Shown here piece by piece: positions 1 through 15,532 of a stretch of DNA of 64,000 nucleotides. Made by a program: the position numbers and the translations under genes. This stretch comes from Spiroplasma chinense (lineage in GTDB: Bacteria; Bacillota_I; Bacilli_A; Mycoplasmatales; Mycoplasmataceae), in contig NZ_CP043026.1 of assembly GCF_008086545.1 (NCBI RefSeq), positions 62,001 to 126,000 on the forward strand, read 5' to 3'. How positions within the stretch are numbered: position 1 is the stretch's first letter; the number at the start of each line of letters is the position of its first letter. The notes beneath the pieces are model-generated. The model did no database searches, was not told the DNA's origin, and worked only from the letters and a program-made list of their open reading frames with translations.

Positions 1-24
1 AAAAATAAATTTCTTCTTATGCAT
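1..24 (-). CDS. Start of a minus-strand gene running off the left edge (partial)
   Basis: Read on the minus strand there is an AGGAG Shine-Dalgarno three bases before ATG at 24, followed by eight open codons (MHKKKFIF) to the window edge. The Lys-rich then hydrophobic start resembles a signal peptide or membrane N-terminus. It would be divergent from the lipoprotein at 167. Too little sequence is present to say more, and the short SD spacing makes the start tentative. Confidence 0.35.
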
Positions 25-166
25 CACTCCTTTTCTATTCTATATAGTGATGTATAAGCTTCATGAGAATTACAAATGCATAGGTGAACAATATACATAT
101 TTATGTATTTGTTTTTCTATGAAAAATTAACAATCAACAAATAAAAAAAAGAAAGGAAGGAGCGAT

Positions 167-1849
167 TTGAAAAAAATTCTTGCTTTCTTGGGATCATTTT
201 CTCTGATAACATCTGGAAGTTCTCTAGCTGTTTCTTGTTATGGAGATATTAATTATCCTTGAGAAGTTGCTGTAAATAACTTAAAAGTTAAAACAAAAGA
301 AATAACAAATATTAATAATGGATGAAGAAAATTAGGGAATGCTATTTCTGCTTTAAATACACAAATGGAATCTGATCATTCTAAAGGTGTTTTTGTCGGA
401 GATGAACAACCAACAAATGACTTTCAAGTTTTGTATGTAAATGCAGAAACCTTTGAAAGTAGAGATGAGTTAAGAATATACTACAGAGTTTCTGATTACG
501 AAAAAGGTGATCATAAAAATCTGGTTTGAGGCGAACTTCAATCATTTACCCAAGAAGTAAAAATCAACTCATTCCAAATTTCTGTTATTGAAGACCAAAA
601 AATAACACTTGGAGAAACCAAGGTATTAAATATTAACTTAAATGTTTTTGAAGAAGACATAACATTGGGTATGGATGATGCCGAAATAATTGAAGTTAGC
701 AATTCTAGCGAACAACTTTTTATAACGGGTTTAAAAAAAGGAGAAACTCCTTTAACTTTAAATTTTGGCGTGGATGATAAAGTAACATTTAATGTTCAAG
801 TTGTTGATAGAGTAATTGACTGAGAACAAGTAGAAATTAGTGATCAAGTAGTTGAAGTAAATTCACAAAAAGAAGCGAACTTACATTTGAATAATTGATC
901 AAATAAATATACAAAATTATCGTTTGCAGATAAAGATCTAGTAACTGGAGAATTAACAGAAACAGGCTTTATAATTTATGGACATGTACGAGGAGAAACA
1001 ACTGGTTTCTTACATATTGATGAAAATAGAGTGGTTCCGTTTAATGTCTTTGTTATTCCGTCAAGTTTAATCCCAGAAATATTTAGTATTTCAAATCAAA
1101 AAATAAACTTAGGGGAAACTAAAAAAATAACAGTAAGAACTAAAAATTTAGATCCTAAGTTATTAATTATTCAAAACGAAAAGCCATTAACAGTAAAAAC
1201 AACTTTAAACAATGGAGAACTAACATTATTTGGATCAAGAGATGGAACTAGTGAAATTGTAATATTTGCTCATGATGTAGCGCCAGTTAAATTCACTGTA
1301 ACTGTTTATAACCAAGATAAACCAGAGATTTCCAAACAATCCGATTATGTAGCAATAGTGGGTGGAGGTTTAACAAGAAGTTTGAATGTTTCAAATCATA
1401 TATTAGGCACTGAATTAAAGATAAAAGCTTCTAACTCCTTAATAGATGTAAGAGTAGTTGCACAAATACATGAAAATGGAAACGGCTCTATTGGTATTGT
1501 TGCAAACGGGCAAGTTGGAAGAACTTTGGTTACCTTAACTTACAACAGAGCAGAGAATGTTACATTTTGGGTTACTGTTGTAGAAATACCAGAGATTTTG
1601 CCTATTGAAAATGTAGCTATTGCATTAGGTGAAGTAACTAGGCTTGAAGTGAATTTCACTACAGGCCCCTCTTTCCTAATTTTTAAAGTTGAACTCGAAG
1701 TTGAAGGAATTGTAGAAGTTGCCAAAATTTCTACAAGTTCAGCAAAGGGAAATTTTGAAATAACAGCACTTAAAGTTGGTGAAGTTAATGTTACTATTAC
1801 AACAAGATACAATACCAAACCAAGAACGTTTAAAATAACAGTTATATAA
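167..1849 (+). CDS. Surface lipoprotein with about five tandem Ig-like/BIG2-like units
   Basis: Predicted 560-aa lipoprotein. Start is TTG at 167, directly after a strong GAAAGGAAGGAG ribosome site; no ATG fits as well. Residues 1-24 are a lipoprotein signal peptide (KK, hydrophobic core, lipobox LAVSC with Cys24). The rest contains a repeated motif of the form (hydrophobic)-x-LGET-(K)-x-hydrophobic beta strand, recurring about every 255-260 bases near 573, 826, 1073, 1336 and 1597 (for example QKITLGETKVLNI, QKINLGETKKITV, AIALGEVTRLEV). This periodicity fits stacked bacterial Ig-like beta-sandwich domains, typical of adhesive or structural surface proteins. Several UGA codons read as Trp break the reading in the standard code, but the frame is continuous. 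A strong terminator follows directly, so it is probably monocistronic. The lipoprotein call is firm; adhesion is inference. Confidence 0.85.
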
Positions 1850-1888
1850 AAATAAAAACAAACTTTATATGAAAGTTTGTTTTTATTT
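1850..1888 (+). terminator. Intrinsic terminator of the lipoprotein gene
   Basis: A perfect 17-bp hairpin (left arm 1850-1866, loop of 5, right arm 1872-1888) whose right arm carries the T run. It overlaps the last base of the stop codon. Confidence 0.85.
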
Positions 1889-1966
1889 ACCCATTTTGTG
1901 TATTTTTGTAATACATGTAGCAAACAAATTTTTAATGTTAAAAATAAAAGAAAAATCAAAAAACCA

Positions 1967-1995
1967 TTGATTTTAGCGTTTATTTCATATAGAAT
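1967..1995 (+). promoter_or_regulatory. Probable rpoB promoter
   Basis: TTGATT (1967-1972), a 17-base spacer, then TAGAAT (1990-1995). This is a good match to the housekeeping -35/-10 pattern, 36 bases before the rpoB start. No rplJ/rplL genes lie upstream, so rpoBC probably starts its own transcript here. Confidence 0.55.
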
Positions 1996-2030
1996 TTGTT
2001 TGCGTATGTTTTGCTTGAACGGAGGCCATT

Positions 2031-5885
<3,855 letters not shown>

Positions 5886-5904
5886 TTAGGAGGAAGTTAA
5901 AAAA

Positions 5905-9661
<3,757 letters not shown>

Positions 9662-9663
<2 letters not shown>

Positions 9664-9688
9664 AAAATACCCGAAAGGGTATTTTTTT
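9662..9688. terminator. Bidirectional terminator between rpoC and a minus-strand lipoprotein
   Basis: An 11-bp hairpin with a GAAA tetraloop (arms 9662-9672 and 9677-9687) flanked by an A run and a T run, so it can work in both directions for the two convergent genes. Confidence 0.85.
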
Positions 9689-9693
9689 GATTC

Positions 9694-10422
9694 TTAATTT
9701 AATTCCAATGTTATTTTTTCTGTTGTTAAATTCACTCAAATTAAAAACGAACCTCTATAAGCAGCCTTGTTTGTTACATTGCCATTTGCAATGATGGTTC
9801 AAACAATATTTTCTTCTTCTTTTTCGTTGTAAATAGTTTTAGGTTCAATATTATAATATTTCCTGTTTGACGAATCGTCAATCTTAAGATTTTTTAAAAT
9901 TTCACGAAGTAGAGTGATTGTGCTTGAGTTTGTATCCTTCAAAAGTCTACTAAAAATTTTGTCTTTAACATCGGTTGGATTTCAAAAAGTTTTTTCTTCA
10001 ATTTTTGTTTTTAAATTTTCAACAACTTGTGAACTAATTTGAATAGTTGTATCCTTGTTTTCATTTCAACTATGTGTGAATTTGGTGGTTCCAAAGTAAT
10101 CGGAAGTATTTTCTTCATCTATTGAAAGAACATAATTATCACTGTGTTCTTTAGCTAACTCATAAGAAAAAGTTTCAACTTCTGGTGAAACTTTTTCAAG
10201 ACTAAATTTATCATCTAGCTTTAAAAATTCTTTTAATAAATCTCTCAGTTCAGTAATTGTAAAACTTTCGAGAGGTTTCTTTTGATTTACCAAGTTTTCT
10301 ATTTGAGACTTTGCAGTAGAAACTTTTCAATCTTTTGGAACAGAAGATCCGCAAGAAACAGAAAGAGTTGTGATTGGTAAAGTTGTCGACACAAAACTTA
10401 TAATACCAAGTAATTTTTTCAT
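9694..10422 (-). CDS. Lipoprotein of unknown function
   Basis: Predicted 242-aa lipoprotein on the minus strand. ATG at 10422 follows TAAGGGGAA. Residues 1-24 are a lipoprotein signal peptide ending in lipobox LSVSC, with Cys24 (the same position as in the 167 lipoprotein), then GSS. The mature part is hydrophilic and Lys/Glu/Thr-rich, with two weakly similar segments that fit a repeated domain (a TITELRDLLKEFLKL segment and a later TITLLREILKNLKI segment). This spacing resembles repeat pairs in spiroplasma lipoproteins. UGA codons are read as Trp. No enzyme motif was recognised. It is convergent with rpoC and divergent from the coiled-coil gene at 10533. Confidence 0.8.
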
Positions 10423-10468
10423 TTTTTTATTCCCCTTATAAGATGATTATAATTTTTTTTGAAAGTTT

Positions 10469-10500
10469 TTGTACATTTTTCTTAAAACCATGACGATAGT
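10469..10500 (+). promoter_or_regulatory. Conserved upstream element of the coiled-coil gene (copy 1)
   Basis: TTGTACATTTTT begins at 10469 and CATGACGATAGT ends at 10500. The two blocks recur with identical 20-base spacing before the paralog at 14267. TTGTAC can serve as -35; the -10 is unusual (GATAGT), with longer than normal spacing, so the second block may instead bind a regulator. Confidence 0.45.
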
Positions 10501-10532
10501 TATATTGAGGGGTAATCCTTGAAAGGAGAAAT

Positions 10533-11063
10533 ATGGAACAATCTTTTGATATATATACATTTAGACTTACTTTTACTAATGGAACAGTAATTCCTGAGGT
10601 AAAAATTATTACTTCAAGAAGTGACCCTGAATTAAATAATTGTTATGTTAAAATATACCTAGAAAACGAGAAGGGTAAGAAGGGGTTAGATATGTTAAAC
10701 AAGGATTTTAGAGATGTATTAAAACCAACTAGTCAGTATTTTTTTGATGTAAATTATATTGAGTCACCGTTGGTAATAGAGTTGAGAAGACAAATAAAGG
10801 AACTAACTGATGGTTGAGCAGCTGATAGAGAAGCTTGAAAAATTGAAAAAGCAGAACTGCTTGAAATTATTTCAGTTCAACAAAAAACTATTGAAACTCA
10901 ACAAAAAACTATTGAAACTCAACAAAAAACAATTGAAACTCAACAAGTTACTATAAATGAACTTCAATTAGAAGTAACATCTTTAAAAAGTGAAGTAAGC
11001 TCACTTAAAAATGAAATTAGTAGATTAAAAAACTTACTCGATGCAAATGGCATCAAATATTAA
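10533..11063 (+). CDS. Coiled-coil protein of unknown function (paralog of 14267)
   Basis: 176-aa protein. ATG 10533 follows GAAAGGAG. The N-terminal 90 residues form a compact domain (FRLTFTNGTVIPEVKI, SRSDPEL, GKKGLDMLNKDFRDVL, ESPLVIELRRQIKELTDG) with no transmembrane segment or signal peptide. After two UGA-encoded Trp (WAADREAWKIEKAELLEII) comes a long coiled coil with three QQKTIET heptads and further SLKSEV/SLKNEI heptads to the C-terminus. A paralog at 14267 shares the whole architecture and is almost identical over the Trp-containing linker. The family is not recognised. A terminator follows, so the gene looks monocistronic. Confidence 0.75.
10878..10940 (+). repeat. Three tandem 21-base repeats coding for coiled-coil heptads
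   Basis: A 21-base unit beginning CAACAAAAAACTATTGAAAC is repeated three times (10878-10898, 10899-10919, 10920-10940), with one base change in the third copy. Each unit encodes exactly one heptad (QQKTIET), so copy-number change would keep both frame and heptad phase. Confidence 0.85.
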
Positions 11064-11086
11064 ACTAGATTTTGAGTCTAGTTTTT
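11062..11086 (+). terminator. Intrinsic terminator of the coiled-coil gene
   Basis: AAACTAGA (11062-11069) pairs with TCTAGTTT (11077-11084), followed by a T run. Confidence 0.75.
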
Positions 11087-11132
11087 TATTTTCTTGTTTT
11101 TAGTGTATAGTTTTAAAAGGAGGAAATGAAAG

Positions 11133-11576
11133 ATGAAAATATTTATTGGAAATGATCACACAGCTGTTGAAATGAAAAATATAATAACAAAACATCTAGA
11201 GGAACAAGGATTTGAAGTTGTTAATCTAGGGACAGATAAAGACAGTTCAGTGGATTACCCAGACTTTGGAAAAGCTGTTGCAAGAGAAGTTGTTGCAAAC
11301 AAAGGTTCATTTGGTATTATAATTTGTGGAAGTGGAATTGGAATATCAATTGCTGCAAACAAAGTTGAAGGTGCAAGAGCTGCACTTGCATATGAAGAGC
11401 AAGGTGCAATGCTTGCAAGAGCACACAATAATGCAAACATTCTTGCACTTGGAGCAAGATTTATAGCAAATCAAAAAGCTTTAGGTTTAGTTGATGTATT
11501 TTTATCAACTGAATTTGAAGGAGATAGACATCAAAAAAGAATTGATAAATTGACAATAGAAGGACAGGGAAAATAA
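11133..11576 (+). CDS. rpiB: Ribose-5-phosphate isomerase B
   Basis: 147-aa RpiB, the usual length. It interconverts ribose 5-phosphate and ribulose 5-phosphate in the pentose phosphate pathway. The phosphate/active-site loop CGSGIG starts at Cys65, with His98 in ARAHNNAN and the N-terminal GNDHT motif. Start ATG 11133 follows AAAAGGAGG. upp begins one base after its stop, so the two are cotranscribed. rpiB-upp upstream of the ATP synthase operon is a conserved Firmicute/mollicute arrangement. A -10-like TATAGT lies at 11106-11111. Confidence 0.95.
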   Translation: MKIFIGNDHTAVEMKNIITKHLEEQGFEVVNLGTDKDSSVDYPDFGKAVAREVVANKGSFGIIICGSGIGISIAANKVEGARAALAYEEQGAMLARAHNNANILALGARFIANQKALGLVDVFLSTEFEGDRHQKRIDKLTIEGQGK

Positions 11577-11577
11577 T

Positions 11578-12201
11578 ATGGGATTAAATATAATTAATCA
11601 TCCATTAATTTTGGATAAATTAACTAGAATGAGAAAAATAGAAACTTCATCAAAAGATTTTAGAGAGAACTTAAATGAAATTGGTCAACTAATGGCATAT
11701 GAAATTTTTAGAGATGTACCATTAAAAGAAATTGATATTGAAACACCAGTTACTAAAACTAAAGGATACACAGTTGATTTACCAGTGGTTCTAGTACCAA
11801 TCATTAGAGCTGGACTTGGAATGACTGAAGGAATTCAAAGACTTGTTCCAACTTCAAGAATTGCACACATTGGTTTATATAGAAATGAAGAAACTTTAGA
11901 ACCAGTTCAATACTATGCAAAACAAACTGAAGACATGGATAAAAGTTATGTTTTAGTTGTTGACCCAATGCTTGCAACTGGAGGAAGTGCTGCAAAAGCA
12001 ATTGAAATTGCAAAAGAATGAGGAGCTAAAAACATTAAGTTTGTTTGTTTAGTAGCTGTTCAAGAAGGTGTTGATAAAATTCTAGCATCTCACCCAGAAA
12101 TTGAAATCTATACAGCAAGTTTAGACCCTGTATTAAATGAAAAAGGATATATTTCACCAGGTCTTGGAGACGCTGGAGATAGAATCTTTGGAACTAAATA
12201 A
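11578..12201 (+). CDS. upp: Uracil phosphoribosyltransferase
   Basis: 207 aa, the standard family length. It converts uracil plus PRPP to UMP (pyrimidine salvage). The PRPP-binding motif DPMLATGG is at residues 129-136. The C-terminal [13 protein letters not shown] ending is the uracil-specific signature. It starts one base after the rpiB stop, with AGGACAGGG inside rpiB as ribosome site. One UGA Trp interrupts the standard-code reading at about 12019. It ends at a clear terminator. Confidence 0.97.
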
Positions 12202-12213
12202 TAATATTTTTTT

Positions 12214-12243
12214 AAACACACTCTAGAGAGAGTGTGTTTTTTA
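12214..12243 (+). terminator. Terminator of rpiB-upp
   Basis: An 11-bp hairpin (12214-12224 with 12229-12239, loop AGAG) followed by T residues. Confidence 0.85.
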
Positions 12244-12477
12244 ATTTTGTAACTAAAATTGTTATTTAAAAGTCAGCAATATATAAACTAGTAATATCTA
12301 AGGAATGATATATAGTTAAATATTATAACCAATAAAATTTTACGATTTAAAGCATTTATTTAATTCTTAAAGGTTATTTTTAAAAAAATATGATTATTAA
12401 CTTATAAAAATAATGAAATTATGGGTTAGTGTTTTTTTAATTAACCGATTTTTTCAAAATGAAAGGGAGTTTTATAA

Positions 12478-13401
12478 ATGAGAAAATTACTAATTATACT
12501 ATCAGCTATCAGTTTAACCACAACATTACCTAGCAACCTTCTTGTGTCAGCCAAAAAAGTCGATATAATTGGAAAAAACATTGAATCCGAAAAAATTGAA
12601 TTGGAGGATGTGCGTACTTCTATTAATAATACATTTCAACAATTATTATCCGAAGAAAAGAGCCCAAAAATCTCGAAAAGTGCTACGGTAGGTGCAGAAA
12701 CAGAAAAATCTAGTTTTTCTCTTTCTGAAGAGGAATCAGAAATTGTGTTGAGTAAAGCAAATGAATTATTAGAGAAATTAACGAACAGTAATTATGAGTT
12801 AGAAGATTATATGGATTTTGTTTTAGAAGAAAGTTCAGAGTTTAATGAAGAATTCAAAAAGATGCAGTTAATAAATAATGATTTTATTTTACCAAGTGAA
12901 ATTTCTAGTGTTGCAAAAAATGAAGATGAAAAATCAAATAGAGCATTAGATTTAGGGGGAACGTTGGGTAACGAAAATCAGATGATTGACAAAAATAAGA
13001 ATTTAGTCTCTAGTCTTAAAAATGTACGTAGGGCGATTAATACGGGAGGTGCTGCTGCTGCAATACTGGCAGCTGCCTTATATGCTTCAGCTCCATGGCT
13101 CTTTTATTCCACTTTAAAAGCTGCAATTGCTTGTACAACGGCTGCTCTAATTTCTTCTGTAGCTGCAGCGAGTATTACTGTAATGTTGGCTATTTATTAT
13201 AAAGATTCTAATGATCATGAAAAGTTTGGTAATGTTTTTAATGCTGCCATTATTGTTGGATTTAAGCTAGCCAGAGCAGCTCTTTGAGCTTTTGAAGTTT
13301 ATGTGCTTGGAGTTATACCCACCAAATGAGCAGCCCCTTTTTTAGCGGCGGTTGTAGTGACTGTGACTACCACATGAGATTGAACAAGAAATAATTATTA
13401 A
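12478..13401 (+). CDS. Exported protein with acidic middle and Ala-rich hydrophobic C-terminal region
   Basis: 307 aa. ATG 12478 follows GAAAGGGAG. Residues 1-25 are a signal peptide (MRKLLIILSAISL..., ending near LLVSA) without a lipobox Cys. Residues 30-180 are hydrophilic and Glu/Ser-rich. From about 187 the protein becomes strongly hydrophobic and Ala/Gly-rich (NTGGAAAAILAAAL, AAIACTTAALISS, AAASITVMLAIYY, then a second stretch ending AAVVVTVTTTWDWTRNNY), enough for several helices. No known family is recognised. The plan of leader, acidic propeptide and small hydrophobic helical core is reminiscent of pore-forming bacteriocin precursors, but that is inference. UGA encodes Trp in the C-terminal part. 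It is followed 17 bases later by a membrane protein gene, probably in one operon. Confidence 0.7.
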
Positions 13402-13418
13402 TCTATGAGGAGTTTTTT

Positions 13419-14162
13419 ATGGATTTTGAATTAGGAACATATTTATATGTTGTAGCAGGTTTTACCTCGAATTTATTTTTTTTCTCATATCTTCATCACC
13501 TTAATGAAGATTATAAAAAGAAAAAATTGTCCACTACTATATTTATTTTTGATGATATATTAGATCCAAAAACTTTTCCCTACCTATTACCAATAGAACG
13601 TAAAACCCATTTTATTGATCATTATATAAAAATATCAATAATTATAATGACATATATACCGATTGTATTATTTGCACCAAGAGATTCAAAATGATATTTA
13701 TTTTTTTTGCTATTAATTTCATTAATGCAAGTAATTTTTCTAGTCGAAGCTATAATCTATATACTTTACATAAAAAAACGTGTTTCAAAGTATAAATTTT
13801 TCTCAAAAGAAGAATCTATTATTAATTTTAAGAAATCAATTCTTGAAATGGAAAAACACCATGAATGTATGACTTTTATTTTTACAAAGGAAAAGAAAAA
13901 TAAAAAAGCTATAAGTAGAATTAAAAAGGCTCAATTAAAAATGGGAAAAGAACTTTTATTATTAGGAAAAGAAAATCAAGATTATAAGGTTTTAAAAATA
14001 TTTTTAAAATATATCAAGAAAATAAGTTGAGGAACTTTATTATTTAAGGATACTAAAGGATTAGAGATTATTTGTAAAGATAACACATACCCATACAGTG
14101 AATTGCCAAGAATTGCTATTGAAAACTTTTTGTTAGTCTTAGAAGAAGCTGTTAAAACTTAA
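13419..14162 (+). CDS. Membrane protein with cytoplasmic C-terminal domain, unknown
   Basis: 247 aa. ATG 13419 follows TGAGGAG. It has one hydrophobic segment near residues 5-26 (YLYVVAGFTSNLFFFSYL), a second around 67-87 (IKISIIIMTYIPIVLF) and a third around 93-117 (FFLLLISLMQVIFLVEAIIYILYI), followed by a Lys-rich soluble domain of about 130 residues. UGA Trp codons at about 13692 and 14028 split it in the standard code, but the frame is intact. It sits directly behind the exported Ala-rich protein and shares its terminator, so a role as partner or immunity protein is possible. No homology was recognised. Confidence 0.65.
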
Positions 14163-14169
14163 ATTATAT

Positions 14170-14209
14170 AAAATGTACAATTTTTTAAAAAAAGTTGTAC
14201 ATTTTTTTT
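14170..14209 (+). terminator. Terminator of the 12478-14162 pair, overlapping the next promoter
   Basis: AAAATGTACAA (14170-14180) pairs with TTGTACATTTT (14195-14205), followed by a T run. The right arm is the same TTGTACATTTTT block that begins the conserved upstream element of the next gene. Confidence 0.7.
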
Positions 14210-14226
14210 GATTTCATGACGATAGT
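14195..14226 (+). promoter_or_regulatory. Conserved upstream element of the coiled-coil gene (copy 2)
   Basis: TTGTAC (14195-14200), a 20-base spacer, then GATAGT (14221-14226) inside CATGACGATAGT. Both blocks and the spacing match copy 1 at 10469-10500. Confidence 0.45.
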
Positions 14227-14266
14227 AATAAGGGAAGACAGTATTCCAAAGAAAGGAGGAAAAATT

Positions 14267-14734
14267 ATGGAAGAATATGATTTATATATTTTTTCTGTAA
14301 GTTTTGCAAATGGAAAGATTATACCAAGAATCAAAATTTTAATACCTAGAAGTGACCCGAAGTTAAGTGAGGAATATGATAAAATATATTTGCAAAACAC
14401 AAAAGGAAAGAAAGGTTTAGATTTGATGAATAGGGATATGAAAAATGTATTAAGCCAAGAAAAGCAATATTTCCTAGATCTAGATTATGCAGAGTCACCA
14501 TTAGTTATGGAATTAAGAAGACAAATAAAGGAATTGACAGATGGTTGAGCAGCTGATAGAGAAGCTTGAAAAATTGAAAAGGCAGAACTTCTAGAAATTA
14601 TTTCATTACAAAACCAAAAAATTGAGATGCAACAAGTTTTAATTGATGAACTTAAAGATGAAGTTGTTGATCTTAAAGCAAAAATAGTCGGTTTAGAAAC
14701 TGAGTTGAAATGATACAAAGATAAATACGATTAG
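14267..14734 (+). CDS. Coiled-coil protein of unknown function (paralog of 10533)
   Basis: 155 aa. ATG 14267 is preferred over upstream in-frame starts because GAAAGGAGG lies just before it. The N-terminal domain matches the 10533 product (FSVSFANGKIIPRIKI, RSDPKL, GKKGLDLMNRDMKNVL). The segment RRQIKELTDGWAADREAW and the following KIEKAELLEIIS are identical between them, and the DNA there is almost identical, pointing to recent duplication or gene conversion. The coiled coil is shorter and lacks the QQKTIET repeats. No transmembrane segment or signal peptide. Function unknown. Confidence 0.75.
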
Positions 14735-14770
14735 AAAATAAAAACTGAATTTGATTCAGTTTTTATTTTC
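14734..14770 (+). terminator. Terminator of the 14267 gene
   Basis: A perfect 17-bp hairpin (14734-14750 with 14754-14770, loop TTG) overlapping the stop codon and rich in T on its 3' arm. Confidence 0.85.
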
Positions 14771-15108
14771 TTTGTGTACTATATTTCATAAATAAAATAT
14801 ACATTATGAGTTGAATTAAACTTCGTGATAAAATGATTGTGAGAATGATACTTTTTAGTCTCATAACAATTTAAAAGTAAAAGTATTAGGAAATTGACTT
14901 AAAACAGTTCAAATAATATATTTTTTTCCTTCTTATAGCTTTTTATATAAGAATATAAAAAGCTTTTAAATAATAATATGAAAATTGTAACCAGAATTTT
15001 TAAAGTGCTTTACAAGGGCATTATTTTTATAATATATATTTCCATTTTATTGATATGCAAAATTAATAGGAGTATTATTATGTAGATGGAACCTATTAGA
15101 GGTGAAGC
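14771..15108. other. 338-base gap before the ATP synthase operon with stem-loops
   Basis: No convincing gene is seen. One arm pairing is ATTGT-GAGA (14836-14844) with TCTC and ACAAT (14859-14870). A competing one is ATACTTTT (14848-14855) with AAAAGTAT (14879-14886). A third, perfect 11-bp hairpin is at 14937-14947 with 14954-14964. A 22-codon open frame (14806-14874, MSWIKLRDKMIVRM...) has no ribosome site and may be a gene remnant. The likely atp promoter lies at the right end. Confidence 0.5.
15009..15038 (+). promoter_or_regulatory. Probable promoter of the ATP synthase operon
   Basis: TTTACA (15009-15014) with an 18-base spacer to TATATA (15033-15038); a perfect TATAAT also lies at 15028-15033. 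Either places the start of transcription about 65 bases before atpI. Which -10 is used cannot be decided by eye. Confidence 0.45.
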
Positions 15109-15474
15109 ATGTTAAAAAATCTGTTAGAAAAGAATAAAAAAAGAATGCTAATATTTTTATTGCCAATAGTCGCTGGTATAGTCAGCATATTGGCTGTTTT
15201 ATGTATATTTGAAATAGTAGGCTATTCTTGAATAACTGGTTTTATAATTGCAATAACTTTTGGTTTTATTTCTTTTATATGTCTAAGATTTGCTATAGAC
15301 AAAATTGTTGATGATCAAAATGTATTTACATTTATATTTTTGGCAATTTTGCGAATTGGGATGTATATGGTTCCATTCCTTATAAGCATTTATTTATCTA
15401 ATCACATCAACCCCATTGGAGTTGTAATTGGTTTTTTAATAATAGTTATTTTTCCAGTTATTATTAAAGAATAA
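15109..15474 (+). CDS. atpI: ATP synthase protein I-like membrane protein
   Basis: 121 aa. ATG 15109 follows AGAGGTGAAG. Four hydrophobic segments (about 13-35, 40-60, 72-95, 98-118) in a small basic protein. Position directly before atpB and this topology match AtpI, an assembly factor for the c-ring. Sequence conservation in this family is low, so the call rests on context. A UGA Trp occurs in GYSWITGF. Confidence 0.7.
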
Positions 15475-15532
15475 ATTATAAAAATGCCTATACCGTTATT
15501 TTTTTATAAAAAAATGAAAAGGGGGAATTTAA

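Noticed and set aside
1540-1959. Minus-strand 139-codon open frame antisense to the lipoprotein
   Set aside because: It covers the terminator and the reverse of a well-supported gene; the composition is that of a shadow frame.
10878-10940. CRISPR-like repeat array
   Set aside because: Units are 21 bases, directly adjacent without spacers, in frame inside a gene and without cas genes.
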